NCBI GenBank assembly: GCA_937951895.1
Contig: CALFER010000050.1
Location: forward strand, 1 to 57,869
Reading direction: 5' to 3'
Length of the DNA: 57,869 nt
Source: an uncultured bacterium
Lineage (GTDB): Bacteria > CSSED10-310 > CALFER01
Part shown: one piece after another, positions 1 through 8,813 of the stretch
Layout: each line of letters begins with the position of its first letter
How positions within the stretch are numbered: the first letter of the stretch is position 1
The notes under the pieces: model-generated
Told to the model about the DNA's origin: nothing
The model's input: only the letters and a program-made list of their open reading frames with translations
Databases searched by the model: none
Program-made: the position numbers and the translations under genes

Positions 1-30
1 CGATTGGATTTCTTTTACTTTCGTGGCCAT
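1..30 (-). CDS. Start of a minus-strand gene cut by the window edge
   Basis: Reading the minus strand, an AGGAGG ribosome binding site (37-42) lies six bases before an ATG at 30, which opens the frame MATKVKEIQS and runs off the left edge. Only ten codons are visible, so no function can be given. The near-perfect ribosome binding site and spacing are the only support. Confidence 0.4.
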   Translation of the reverse strand, partial: MATKVKEIQS

Positions 31-252
31 CTCGCACCTCCTGCCCGCTATCCTGACAGGAGTGCGCCGCGAACCTCAAGATGCGGTTTGTCGAACGCTT
101 ACCTCTACTCTATGGCCATAATCACGATGGGAAAATATCTAATGGTCAATGGAATATTCCCAGATGCTATGATGCAGGGTCTGCAACCCATAAGAATGGT
201 GACAATGGCTACCATCGAGTAATTGACTTAGAAAAAGACCCAAGATGGGATT

Positions 253-510
253 ATGATGGTGACTTTCTTTAAACAAATAAGGAGGATTCTCGCAATCAAC
301 GCCCTTCGCACGGAGACCGACAAAGGCGAACAGCGTGGTTTTGCCAACCTACTGATCGGTCTGCTCGGAACGATCAGAAATCCAGCTGCTCACAACCCGA
401 AGATCGAGTGGCCCATGACCGAGCTGGATGCTTTTGACATCCTGACGATGGCATCGCTGATTCATCGGAAACTCGACAAGGCTCGTCACGTTTCCGAAGG
501 AGCGGAATGA
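253..510 (+). pseudogene. C-terminal remnant of a TIGR02391/Ymh-type protein
   Basis: The 85-codon frame carries the C-terminal signature of the TIGR02391 family: a conserved LAIN..TETDK.EQ.GFANL stretch, then the RNPAAH motif, an aspartate-rich segment and a final SLIHRKLDKA helix. Full-length members are around 250 residues; here only about the last 75 residues match, starting near base 286. The codons before that, and the 250 bases upstream, show no family resemblance. The gene therefore looks 5'-truncated, most likely by a rearrangement that joined unrelated DNA at about 280. Family members occur in phage, plasmid and defence neighbourhoods and their biochemical role is not established. 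It converges on the restriction-modification gene that ends at 599, which suggests the decayed edge of a defence region. Confidence 0.55.
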
Positions 511-598
511 CATGTCGCTGAAGCTGACGGTCGACCGCGGTCGGCCGTCCGCAGCTTATCGGCAGATCGTTCTCCCCTCACCTCCATCTCCAAACACC

Positions 599-3500
599 TC
601 ACTCAAACTCCACCCTCGGCAGCCCTTCAACAATTTCGATCGTTTTCAAACTCACATTCACAATGCTCAGAAGCAAATCCAAAATGTACCTCGGATTCCC
701 GACTTCCTCCGCCCAATCGTTCGGATCGTTCGTGATTCCGCTCTCCTTGTGCGTCGTCACCTGGTATCGCTCCATCACCCACTCGATCGCACTCTTGCCG
801 TTGACCACGTAATCGTAGGCCCGGGCCGGAATGCTGGTAATCGTGATCGCGCTGTTGTACAGGATCGTGTCCTTCTGGCCCTTCTTCGGGAAACGCATCT
901 TTTCCACTCTGAAAAATCCACTCTCGGCACCGGTGACGACCAATTCCGGGCATGGCGGCACGTTTTCATACCCGATGTGCAGATCGGCCAGTTGTCGCCC
1001 GGCTTTGCTGAACGCCCAGAAATCCCGGACATCATCGACCAGGGGCAGCCGTGGAAGCGATTTTTTCAGATCGTTGGCAAACGTCGTTCGGTATTCCGGA
1101 CTGTGCAGGAAGCCATACACATAGTAAAAGATGTCTTCCTTCGTGACATTCACTCCGTACTGCTTCCGAGCACGTTCCAGGATGAAATCCGTCACGCCGT
1201 CCCGACGAACGAGATCACGCTGAGCGGAGTTGTCCCAGAGAGTGGGGGGTTCTAAGTTTTTTTCTTCGAAGTAATAAAGAGGAAAGGCTTGGCACCCCCC
1301 ATTACCTGTTTTTGTATAGCAATAATCAGGAATCAAACTTGTTATCAAAACTGAAAATCCAAGATTTCCTTCACCTGTAACGGTGATTACAGCATTTTTA
1401 CCAGAGGATATTGGGAAATTTTTGTTGTTTATTCCTGGTCTTTCAATTAATGATTTATTGAAATAAAGGTGCTGTTTCATAAATGGTCTGTAAGATCCTA
1501 TCCTGATCTTATCCGATCGAAATACTTGTTCGATACTACGTTCAAAGTCTTTGATTAAATTGACTGACCAACTAATTTTACTATGGTCTCTGCTAATGAA
1601 ATCCATGACGGATACTTGTTTCCCTTGCTTTCCATACTCTGAAAAGTCGGAGAGTTGTTGATTGTAAAATTGGATATTTCTTCGAATATTTTCTTCAAGT
1701 TCCTTTTTTGAAAAATTGTAGACCCAAGCGTCACGAGATGAAGCAACACCGACAGCATTTACAACAAAGAATGATTGACTCTCTTCATCAAACTTCTGCT
1801 CTGGTGCCAAAGGTGAATAGAAACTGAATGTGTCATTCCGTTTGTTCAGCCAATCACCATACTCATTGGTTTCCAATTGCATCCAATTCAGTTCAGGATT
1901 GGATATATCCTTGATATTTCTGAGGATGCTCAGTTTCTCCTCCCGACTCAGATAATCCCCAATGTCATGATAGTGGATCGTGGCTCTCCCGGTCTTCACC
2001 GCAGGATTTTTTACCAGAAACGTGATCGCAATCGGGGTTCGCGATCCGGATCCGAATATCTTTCCACCCTCTTTTCGACTCAACTCACCACTGGTGCGTT
2101 GATTCCCTCGCAAATTGAATACCCAGATCCCCGTAAACTCCTTCTCCAGCGTCTTCCGGAACCCGTCCTGCGCATTGCCGTCGAGCCACCCCGCATTCGA
2201 GATGAACGCGATCACCCCGCCTTCCTCCGGATCGAGCCGATCGCTGCTCCACCGGAATGCTCTGATGTAGGAATCATACGATGATTTACTCAAGTTTGCA
2301 TTTGATGCTTTTACGTAAGAGTCGGTGATTTTTCTATCAAGACATAAGTATTCCTGATTCTGCGCGTTGTCGTTGGCCGATCGCTGCCCGACCGAATACG
2401 GCGGATTGCCCATGATCACCCGGAGCGGCGCATTCTTCTGCCTCAAGACCCGCTCCGAATTCTTCGGCAACATCTCCGAAAATAACGACCTTCCCTCATC
2501 GGTCTCACTCAACTGAAACGTATCGGTCAGTACTATCCCCTCAAACGGATAATAATACTTCTTCCCCATCCCATCCTCATCGCTGGGCGTCGCATCATGA
2601 TACGCATTCTCGATGTTGACGGCGGCAATGTAATACGCCAGCAGAACGATCTCGTTGGCATGCAGCTCCTGCCGATACTTCCGATCCAGATCGCTCTCGC
2701 GGATCAACCCGCTCTGAAGCAGCCGCACCATGAACGTCCCCGTGCCGGTGAACGGGTCGAGGATGTGGATGTTTTCATCCGATAACGACCGCCCGAATTC
2801 GGTCCTCAGGAGATGCTCGATGGAGTGAATGATGAAATCCACGGCTTCGACCGGGGTGTAGACGATCCCGAGCTGCTCGACGAGTCGGGGAAACGCAGTT
2901 TTGAAGAATTTGTCGTACAATTCGATGATGATGCGCTGCTTGCCTTCCGCATTGTCGATGCCGGCCGCGCGCTTCCGGACCGACTCGTAAAACCGCTGCA
3001 GCTTGTCGGAATCCTGCGGCAGGGTTTTTTCTTCCAGCGCCTGAAGCATGTTCTGCATCGCCTGAGACACCGCGTTGTGTTTGACGAAGGAATAACCTTC
3101 AAAAAGCGCCTCGAAGATCGGTTTGGTGATGATGTGCTGCGCGAGCATATCGACGGCCTGCGCCTCGGTGATGCCGGGATTGATGTTCCGCTGCAGGCCG
3201 GTCACGAAATCGGCGAAGGCGGTTTTCTGGCGATCGTGCGTGACGATGAGATACTCGATGCGCTCCTTCTGACGCTCGGCAATGACGGCGACATCCCTGG
3301 CCCACTGCTCCCAATACCGTCGGTCGCCCACCTTGTGGACCAGACGGGCGAACACGACGGCCTGCAACTGCGCGAATTGCAGTTTGAGCTGCCGCTGGAT
3401 CACATCGCGTGCGGCGTGCGCGGAATCGGATTCGGGGCGGTCGTCATGCTCGCCGCTGGCAATACCGACCACGCAGATCTGTTCGGGTTTGCGCCTGTTC

Positions 3501-5467
3501 AGCTCGATTTTATTGATGGTGGCATTGAAACGGTCGTCATGGGCGCGCAACGCGTTGAGCACCGTCCAGACAACCTTGTACCGTTCGTTGTCGTCGAGCG
3601 CTCGTTCGGGCTCGACATCCGTCGGCACGACCACGGGAATGACGATGTAGCCGTATTTCTTGTTCGGCGCTTTGCGCATCACGCGGCCAACGGACTGCAC
3701 GACATCCACCTGGGAGTTTTTCGCCGACAGAAACATCACGGCGTCCAGGGACGGAACATCCACACCCTCGCTCAGCACCCGGACGTTGGTCAGAATGCGG
3801 CAGGCGTTTCCGTCGGTCGGCGCTTTCACCCAGTTCAACCCCTCATCACGGGCGGGCGCGGACATGGTCCCATCCATGTGCCTTGATTCGACAGCAACCA
3901 TTTTATCCTTTTTTTCCGGTGCGATCGCCCGGAGATACACCGAACTGAGGTCGTTGAACAGGGTCGTGATTTTTTTGGATGCCGAGATACTCGGGCAGAA
4001 GGCAACCGCGCGACGCATCGGTTCCGGGTCGATCTCGCGGATCCGTCCGTCATCGCCGATCAACTGTTTCGACAGTGCGTTGACACACCCGACCAGTTTC
4101 GTCAGGTCATCCACATTGGTTTCCGAGTCCGGAGTGGCCATTTTCTGGACGGCGGCCGGCACGTCCCGATCGGTCAGTGTCAGGATCAGCACTTTGTAAT
4201 CCGTCAGGAGTCCTTTTTCCACCGCTTCGCCGAACCCGATCCGATAGATCTCGTCGCCGTAGAGGCTCGTGTCATCCATCGACGCCAGAACCGCCTCCGC
4301 TTCCGCCGCCCGGCTCTTGGCATCATCGCTGTAAAGCCGGGGCGTGGCGGTCATGTAGAGGCGCTTGTCTGCCCGGATGAAATCGGCGTTATGGACCTTC
4401 ACGAATTCGGTTTCGTCTTCGCCCGCCAGCGTGACCCCGGTCGTCCGGTGCGCCTCATCGCAGATGATCAGATCGAAGGGATCGAATCGGTTTTCGAGAA
4501 GGATCGTCTGAGCCCTGGCGATCACATCGATGGATTGATACGTCGAGAACACCACGGTCATGCCGGGTTTCTGCCTGGCGCGGATGAATTGGGCCAGGAT
4601 GTTTTTCGGGTCCGTCGATGCCGGGAGCGCCAGATCGACCACGCTCATCGCATCGATATCGGTCTGTTTTTTCTTCTGTCTCGACACTTCGGGGTCCGAG
4701 CAGATACAGATCGCGTTGATCGGTTCTTTCGCATCCGCGCTCCATTCGCGCAGGGCCTGGCCCAACAGAGCGATGCTCGGGACAAGAAACAGAATCGTGC
4801 CGGTTCCGTTCGTCGCGTATTCGGCGATCCTCAGGGACGTGAATGTTTTGCCCGTGCCGCAGGCCATGATGAGTTTGCCGCGATCGGTGTTCCTGAAGTA
4901 GTTCAGAACGGTCTCGACCGCATGTTTCTGATGGGGAAGCAATGATTTCTTCTCGCGCCTTGCCGATTGGCCGTGAATGCCGCTTTCCAGTTTCTCCCAG
5001 TCGACCGGAGATTCGTCGAGATCGTACAGGTTGATGCGTGAGACCGGAGGAATTTGGTTATGGATCGCTTCTTCCGCGTGGATGCCCCAGTGGCGTGTCG
5101 TCGAGATCCAGAGGCGATGGGAGAAACCGACGGTCCGGGCACGGTCATCGGTGAAGGTGCGTCCGGAGGTGGCGAGGAATCCGTCGAGATCGCCTTTCTG
5201 GAGAATGGTGTTTTCCTGATAGCATTTGCATTGGATCGCCCAGTAATCGCCTTCGTGTGTGAGCGCGACTAAATCGATCCCGGTGTCGATTCCGCCGAGA
5301 TCCCGGCGAGCGGGGAATTCGTTCCACAACCAGACTTTCCGGAAGAGGTGGGCGTACTTCGGATCGGTCTGGAGGAACGCCTGCATGAGTCGCTCGAATC
5401 GATCCCCTTTGTCTTTCTGTGAAAAAGCGATTTGACGGTACTTTTGGAGAATCGCGTTGAAGGTCAT
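599..5467 (-). CDS. Single-chain Type ISP restriction-modification enzyme (nuclease-helicase-methyltransferase)
   Basis: A 1622-residue protein matching the size and domain order of the LlaGI/LlaBIII Type ISP enzymes. These methylate adenine at an asymmetric site and otherwise translocate along DNA to cleave it. Residues 1-165 are an Mrr-like PD-(D/E)XK nuclease with D65 and the QCK triad at 79-81. Residues 170-620 are a superfamily 2 helicase with Walker A CGTGKT (203-208), DEAH (337-340), TATP (373-376), SEGVD near 568 and a motif VI QSVGRVMRK near 592-600. A helical coupler follows. The N6-adenine methyltransferase has motif I DPFTGTG near 904-910 and NPPY near 1021-1024. The rest should be the target recognition domain. 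All catalytic motifs are present, so it appears intact. No separate methylase or specificity subunit is needed or seen. The DNA for residues about 1196-1404 is clearly more AT-rich than the rest. Confidence 0.93.
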   Translation of the reverse strand: MTFNAILQKYRQIAFSQKDKGDRFERLMQAFLQTDPKYAHLFRKVWLWNEFPARRDLGGIDTGIDLVALTHEGDYWAIQCKCYQENTILQKGDLDGFLATSGRTFTDDRARTVGFSHRLWISTTRHWGIHAEEAIHNQIPPVSRINLYDLDESPVDWEKLESGIHGQSARREKKSLLPHQKHAVETVLNYFRNTDRGKLIMACGTGKTFTSLRIAEYATNGTGTILFLVPSIALLGQALREWSADAKEPINAICICSDPEVSRQKKKQTDIDAMSVVDLALPASTDPKNILAQFIRARQKPGMTVVFSTYQSIDVIARAQTILLENRFDPFDLIICDEAHRTTGVTLAGEDETEFVKVHNADFIRADKRLYMTATPRLYSDDAKSRAAEAEAVLASMDDTSLYGDEIYRIGFGEAVEKGLLTDYKVLILTLTDRDVPAAVQKMATPDSETNVDDLTKLVGCVNALSKQLIGDDGRIREIDPEPMRRAVAFCPSISASKKITTLFNDLSSVYLRAIAPEKKDKMVAVESRHMDGTMSAPARDEGLNWVKAPTDGNACRILTNVRVLSEGVDVPSLDAVMFLSAKNSQVDVVQSVGRVMRKAPNKKYGYIVIPVVVPTDVEPERALDDNERYKVVWTVLNALRAHDDRFNATINKIELNRRKPEQICVVGIASGEHDDRPESDSAHAARDVIQRQLKLQFAQLQAVVFARLVHKVGDRRYWEQWARDVAVIAERQKERIEYLIVTHDRQKTAFADFVTGLQRNINPGITEAQAVDMLAQHIITKPIFEALFEGYSFVKHNAVSQAMQNMLQALEEKTLPQDSDKLQRFYESVRKRAAGIDNAEGKQRIIIELYDKFFKTAFPRLVEQLGIVYTPVEAVDFIIHSIEHLLRTEFGRSLSDENIHILDPFTGTGTFMVRLLQSGLIRESDLDRKYRQELHANEIVLLAYYIAAVNIENAYHDATPSDEDGMGKKYYYPFEGIVLTDTFQLSETDEGRSLFSEMLPKNSERVLRQKNAPLRVIMGNPPYSVGQRSANDNAQNQEYLCLDRKITDSYVKASNANLSKSSYDSYIRAFRWSSDRLDPEEGGVIAFISNAGWLDGNAQDGFRKTLEKEFTGIWVFNLRGNQRTSGELSRKEGGKIFGSGSRTPIAITFLVKNPAVKTGRATIHYHDIGDYLSREEKLSILRNIKDISNPELNWMQLETNEYGDWLNKRNDTFSFYSPLAPEQKFDEESQSFFVVNAVGVASSRDAWVYNFSKKELEENIRRNIQFYNQQLSDFSEYGKQGKQVSVMDFISRDHSKISWSVNLIKDFERSIEQVFRSDKIRIGSYRPFMKQHLYFNKSLIERPGINNKNFPISSGKNAVITVTGEGNLGFSVLITSLIPDYCYTKTGNGGCQAFPLYYFEEKNLEPPTLWDNSAQRDLVRRDGVTDFILERARKQYGVNVTKEDIFYYVYGFLHSPEYRTTFANDLKKSLPRLPLVDDVRDFWAFSKAGRQLADLHIGYENVPPCPELVVTGAESGFFRVEKMRFPKKGQKDTILYNSAITITSIPARAYDYVVNGKSAIEWVMERYQVTTHKESGITNDPNDWAEEVGNPRYILDLLLSIVNVSLKTIEIVEGLPRVEFE

Positions 5468-5661
5468 CGTTTCAGGGCCCTTTCCGAGAGACTCTCATCC
5501 TTCAGGCATAAAGATGTGTTTCAGCAGGGATCTCGAAAACCATCCGAAGTATACTCCGAGTTGCCGGCATTGTTAAGGGGATTGGTCATCTCCTCTGATC
5601 CCGAGTGAAGGATCAGTCCCCGTCGTTTCGCATCCCGACACGGATCACCGGCAGGGATAAA

Positions 5662-6347
5662 GATGCTGCGGCAGGCGTCTCTGCCTGCCGCACCCCGTAA
5701 AAGAAAATAAAGGCTGGGTGGCGCCGGCCTCCGTGCCGGCGTTCTCATACGGAGTTATCATCAGAGATTGATTGGTCGGAGATCACCTCCCCGATCCGAT
5801 CCACCAGCCGATACCTTTCGCCGAAGGATGCTGTACGAGGTTGTAAGGGATCGTCGATGAAGACCGTGTCTCAATATGAAGCCCGCACTATGCGGGCTAT
5901 TCGTCAGGCCAGCATGGCCCGACTGGCAGGTGCTATCCCCGGGCTGGCCGCATCCGATGTTTTCGATGCTGCGGCAGGCGTCTCTGCCTGCCGCACCCCG
6001 TAAAAGAAAATAAAGGCTGGGTGGCGCCGGCCTCCGTGCCGGCGTTCTCATACGGAGTTATCATCAGAGATTGATTGGTCGGAGATCACCTCCCCGATCC
6101 GATCCACCAGCCGATACCTTTCGCCGAAGGATGCTGTACGAGGTTGTAAGGGATCGTCGATGAAGACCGTGTCTCAATATGAAGCCCGCACTATGCGGGC
6201 TATTCGTCAGGCCAGCATGGCCCGACTGGCAGGTGCTATCCCCGGGCTGGCCGCATCCGATGTTTTCGATGCTGCGGCAGGCGTCTCTGCCTGCCGCACC
6301 CCGTAAAAGAAAATAAAGGCTGGGTGGCGCCGGCCTCCGTGCCGGCG
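5662..6347. repeat. 303-bp direct tandem repeat, 2.3 copies
   Basis: The sequence starting GATGCTGCGGCAGGCG recurs at 5662, 5965 and 6268, exactly 303 bases apart. The first two copies appear identical. The third stops matching near 6347. Each unit holds several hairpin-forming stretches, including CGGCAGGCG...CTGCCTGCCG, GCCGGCCTCCGTGCCGGC and GCCCGCACTATGCGGGC. The open frames inside (near-identical 96-codon minus-strand frames) are by-products of the repeat with no recognisable protein signature. Together with flanking sequence this fills most of the gene-poor gap 5468-6900. Expansion by unequal crossing-over or replication slippage is likely. Confidence 0.9.
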
Positions 6348-6491
6348 TTCCCATATGACGTTATCTGCCGGCCAACACGTGTCGCAAATGGATGCATCTT
6401 CCCTGTGATCGTCGGCAGGAACGCCGGCATGATGATCATGCAGGATTTTTTTTCCTCGAACAGGTGACGGGGAAAAAATCCGGAGCCGATG

Positions 6492-6665
6492 GTTGTCGTC
6501 GTCGCAATCGTTGTCATTGTCGTAATCGGGAGAAAAAGTGCGGCCTGGCCACGAAGATCTCGATACCTGCCGGATCGCTGTCGAGACTGGGTAAGATGAA
6601 TCACGAATGCGCGATAGTTTGGAGTTGTACGGTGATGTCGATTACGATTACGACAACGACAACGA
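6492..6665. repeat. Inverted pair of low-complexity tracts (GTTGTCGTC / GACGACAAC type)
   Basis: The tract 6492-6528, rich in GTTGTC/GTCGTC steps, is roughly the reverse complement of 6638-6665, rich in GATTAC/GACAAC steps, with about 110 bases between them. They could form a long imperfect hairpin. No gene is recognisable between 6348 and 6900, so this is the main structure in that stretch. Function unknown. Confidence 0.5.
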
Positions 6666-6837
6666 GGAATTTGAGAAGGAAGGGAGTCAAGCTGTCCGGA
6701 TCGGTGAGGGGATGAAGGCGACCTTCATGCTGTGCGAGAAGATGCTGGCGATGTCTTCGGAGATAGCTTTCACAGGATATTGATAAAACTCTTTATCGTT
6801 GTATTTGGCGAGATATTTAGTTGGAGAATACGAGAAT

Positions 6838-6866
6838 TTTACTTATGAATCAAGTGAAGGTATGAT
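6838..6866 (+). promoter_or_regulatory. Possible sigma70-type promoter ahead of the cassette-like gene
   Basis: TTTACT (6838-6843) and TATGAT (6861-6866) are separated by 17 bases and match the consensus boxes at four and five of six positions. Transcription would start near 6873, upstream of the cassette boundary at 6906, so the promoter lies outside the proposed cassette, as in an integron. The surrounding DNA is AT-rich, so chance matches are possible. Confidence 0.35.
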
Positions 6867-6922
6867 ATGATAGTGAAGATGAGCAGAAAACCACTGAATC
6901 ACATTGTTGGACGGAGGGAAAG

Positions 6923-7477
6923 ATGATGAAACGATGCAAGAGTTGTCTGTTCTATGCCGATGTGGCGGACATGATCTGCCCGGTTTGCGGCATCCATCAA
7001 GACAAACCAAAGAAAGAACTGACAAATGCCGAAAAGCGCATCAGATACGCAGCAAGAGGCATCAGGTCAGCCTCCTTGCTGCATATTATCGGTGGAGTCG
7101 TCCTGTTGTGCATGCTCCCCATGTGGCTTTCTCCTGTACTGAAACACGGTCTGACAAACGAAATGCACCCCCTCCTATTTACAGGCATCATCGTGTATAC
7201 GTTCGCGATGGCGGTTGCTCTTCTTGTTCTTGCGGTAGGTTTGCGGAAATACGCCAAATGGGCCTACTACATGGCTGCGGTGACGTACGGTATCATCTTT
7301 GTGATGAACTTGTTGAATCCGAACATTGGGCTCCTCATAGTTGTTCTTTGTGCCTATTACATTGGCAATAAGAACGCGAGAGCCATCTTCAACCGGGCAA
7401 TGAAATCATCCAACCAAGCCCTGCATGCGACTTCGGAACCCGCACCGGACGCGGCTTCCTCTTCGCATGAGAGCTGA
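6923..7477 (+). CDS. Small zinc-ribbon integral membrane protein
   Basis: A 184-residue protein. The N-terminus has two CxxC-type pairs (CKSC near residue 5 and CPVC near 19), a probable zinc ribbon on the cytoplasmic side. About four hydrophobic segments follow between residues 50 and 155 (for example LLHIIGGVVLLCMLPMWL and IVYTFAMAVALLVLAVGL), so it should sit in the inner membrane. The last 20 residues (NQALHATSEPAP...) are low in hydrophobicity and are encoded by the attC-like site, so they are probably not functional. GGAGGG at 6914-6919 precedes two adjacent ATGs (6923 and 6926); the second has the better spacing. No specific function is recognised. It resembles the small hypothetical membrane proteins typical of gene cassettes. 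Confidence 0.75.
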   Translation: MMKRCKSCLFYADVADMICPVCGIHQDKPKKELTNAEKRIRYAARGIRSASLLHIIGGVVLLCMLPMWLSPVLKHGLTNEMHPLLFTGIIVYTFAMAVALLVLAVGLRKYAKWAYYMAAVTYGIIFVMNLLNPNIGLLIVVLCAYYIGNKNARAIFNRAMKSSNQALHATSEPAPDAASSSHES

Positions 7478-7486
7478 CGTTCGGAC
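7408..7486 (+). other. attC-like recombination site
   Basis: A 79-base imperfect palindrome. It has distal box ATCCAAC (7408-7414, fitting RYYYAAC), then AAGC and CATGCGA (7424-7430), a central CCGC...GCGG hairpin, then TCGCATG (7463-7469), AGCT and the proximal core GTTCGGA (7479-7485). The arms pair as CATGCGA/TCGCATG and AGC/GCT with small bulges, the layout expected of a folded bottom-strand attC. The size lies inside the usual attC range. The core deviates from GTTRRRY by a C at position four. Confidence 0.5.
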
Positions 7487-7654
7487 AGGAGAGAGAAGAT
7501 AAAGACCTGCAGATCAGAATAGGGGGCGATCCAAGTCACCGAAGATGGCGGAATCCCTGCTTGAGTGCATCACGGAGATAATGATGAAAAAATGGTGTGC
7601 ACTGCTGAACAAATCAGATACACTCAAGTATGTTGACGACAAGGAGAGTGACCG

Positions 7655-8728
7655 ATGGAAGAAATCAGAACAAACCGTACAGCGCCGCACCTGCTTCTCA
7701 ATATCCACGCCATGCCATGCAACAATTTCTGCAGACATTGCTGGACCGACGGTTCCAGCGAGCATGCCAGGATACCCTTCGAAACGATCGAAGCGTTTTT
7801 TCGGCGGCTCGCCGCCATAGACAAGGGACTCATTCAAAGCGTCAGCGTGCTGTTTCTGGACGAACCAACCCTGCATCCGCAATTTGTCGATATCTTCAGA
7901 CTGCAATCGGAGCTCGGTTTTGGTGGCATGACACAGTTTTTTCCGACCAACGGTTCGGTCCTGGCGCAGTTGCCGGACAGCGATTGGGATATTCTCCAGC
8001 AATGCGGGATCGATTGGTTTCAGTTGATCTTTCACGGACTTCAACACACCCATGATGCATTCACCGGCCGGAAAGGCTCGTTCAAAAACCTGATTGACAC
8101 GGTAACCCGCATCATTGCCCGAAAACTCTCCTGGACTGCGGGAGTGATCGTCCATAAAGAAAACATCGATGAGTTTCCCGCGACGGTCGACATGCTGCGA
8201 TCATTGGATCCATCCAAAACTTCTCAGGTCGGCTGGTACCTGAATTCTTACCAGGGCAGAGGCAGGAATCTCATCAGATGCAGGCCGGACGATCTGGCTC
8301 GATTGCCGGAAGGATATCGTTTTTCTGAAGGCTTTTTACCGGAATCAGAAATCTACATGAACATCATGAATAACAGACAACTCGGCGCTCAAAAGGTCGA
8401 ATCCGGCGCATGCGGTTATTTGACTCTGGATATAGAAAGCGATCTCGACATTTATGCTGGCGGCGCTTGCGACAGTGGAGGCATTCTGGGTAGTGCACCG
8501 CATCTGAAGTCCCAATTTCGGATCGGTTCTTTGAAAACGGAATCGATCGAGTCGCTCATCGTCAAGGCGACTGAAACAAAGCCGGAACCGGTTCGCCGGT
8601 TGGAAAGCCTGACCTTGTATGAACTTGCCGAGCGATACGGTGATCCGGAGTGTCAGGATGTCTTTTTTACTTCTGACCTGCTCCTGAGCAAATGGGGCGG
8701 GAAGTTTTTATCCGATTTCATCCCGTAA
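7655..8728 (+). CDS. Radical SAM protein of unknown substrate
   Basis: A 357-residue protein with the radical SAM cluster motif CxxxCxxC at C22, C26 and C29 (sequence CNNFCRHC), which binds the 4Fe-4S cluster that cleaves S-adenosylmethionine. A strand ending FLDEPTLHP near residues 67-75 fits the SAM-binding region, and FPTNGS near 95 the next strand. Later cysteines (for example SGACGYLTLD and GGACDSGG) could bind a second cluster, but a full SPASM pattern is not clear. AAGGAG at 7642-7647, eight bases upstream, supports ATG 7655. The gene stands alone: no precursor peptide, methyltransferase or pathway partner is adjacent, so the substrate cannot be inferred. Radical SAM superfamily membership is secure; anything narrower would be a guess. 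Confidence 0.85.
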   Translation: MEEIRTNRTAPHLLLNIHAMPCNNFCRHCWTDGSSEHARIPFETIEAFFRRLAAIDKGLIQSVSVLFLDEPTLHPQFVDIFRLQSELGFGGMTQFFPTNGSVLAQLPDSDWDILQQCGIDWFQLIFHGLQHTHDAFTGRKGSFKNLIDTVTRIIARKLSWTAGVIVHKENIDEFPATVDMLRSLDPSKTSQVGWYLNSYQGRGRNLIRCRPDDLARLPEGYRFSEGFLPESEIYMNIMNNRQLGAQKVESGACGYLTLDIESDLDIYAGGACDSGGILGSAPHLKSQFRIGSLKTESIESLIVKATETKPEPVRRLESLTLYELAERYGDPECQDVFFTSDLLLSKWGGKFLSDFIP

Positions 8729-8813
8729 CGTATCGTACGATCCGTATTCTTCTTTACTTACCTTTCGCAAGTGAAAACTTTACATCCTGACATCCCCCTC
8801 TATGCGCGCTCCA

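Larger units (their letters stand above)
6906..7486 (+). mobile_element. Putative solitary integron-type gene cassette
   Basis: One gene sits between two core-like sites. The left one, GTTGGAC (6906-6912), fits GTTRRRY exactly. The right one, GTTCGGA (7479-7485), is preceded by an attC-like imperfect palindrome. Cassette recombination cuts after the first G of the core, so the excised circle would join G7479 to TTGGAC6912 and restore GTTGGAC. That pairs with the distal box ATCCAAC (7408-7414) at six positions, better than the present right junction does. The gene fills the cassette, with its ribosome binding site directly after the left core. No integrase and no second attC are visible, so it would be an orphan insertion. 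Confidence 0.5.

Noticed and set aside
81..272. A 63-codon plus-strand frame at the left end
   Set aside because: No ribosome binding site, no recognisable family and it crosses the likely rearrangement junction; the stretch 46-252 shows no supportable gene.
2813..3886. A 357-codon plus-strand open frame inside the restriction-modification gene
   Set aside because: Opposite to the helicase and coupler regions whose motifs are conserved; no start signal or homology-like features.
5761..6051. A 96-codon minus-strand frame repeated at 6064-6354 and in part at 5521-5748, suggesting a tandem gene family
   Set aside because: The repeat is at DNA level with 303-base period and the peptide is low in any protein-like pattern. 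One frame gives SFGERYRLVDRIGEV, resembling a kinase glycine loop, but it ends at once and is judged a coincidence.
7545..7820. A 91-codon plus-strand frame before and overlapping the radical SAM gene
   Set aside because: Two thirds of it overlaps the radical SAM gene in another frame, and it has no ribosome binding site or recognisable domain.
8729..8813. Terminator between the convergent radical SAM and nucleosidase genes
   Set aside because: Only a short palindrome (TCGTACGA) is visible; no stem of useful length followed by a T-run on either strand.
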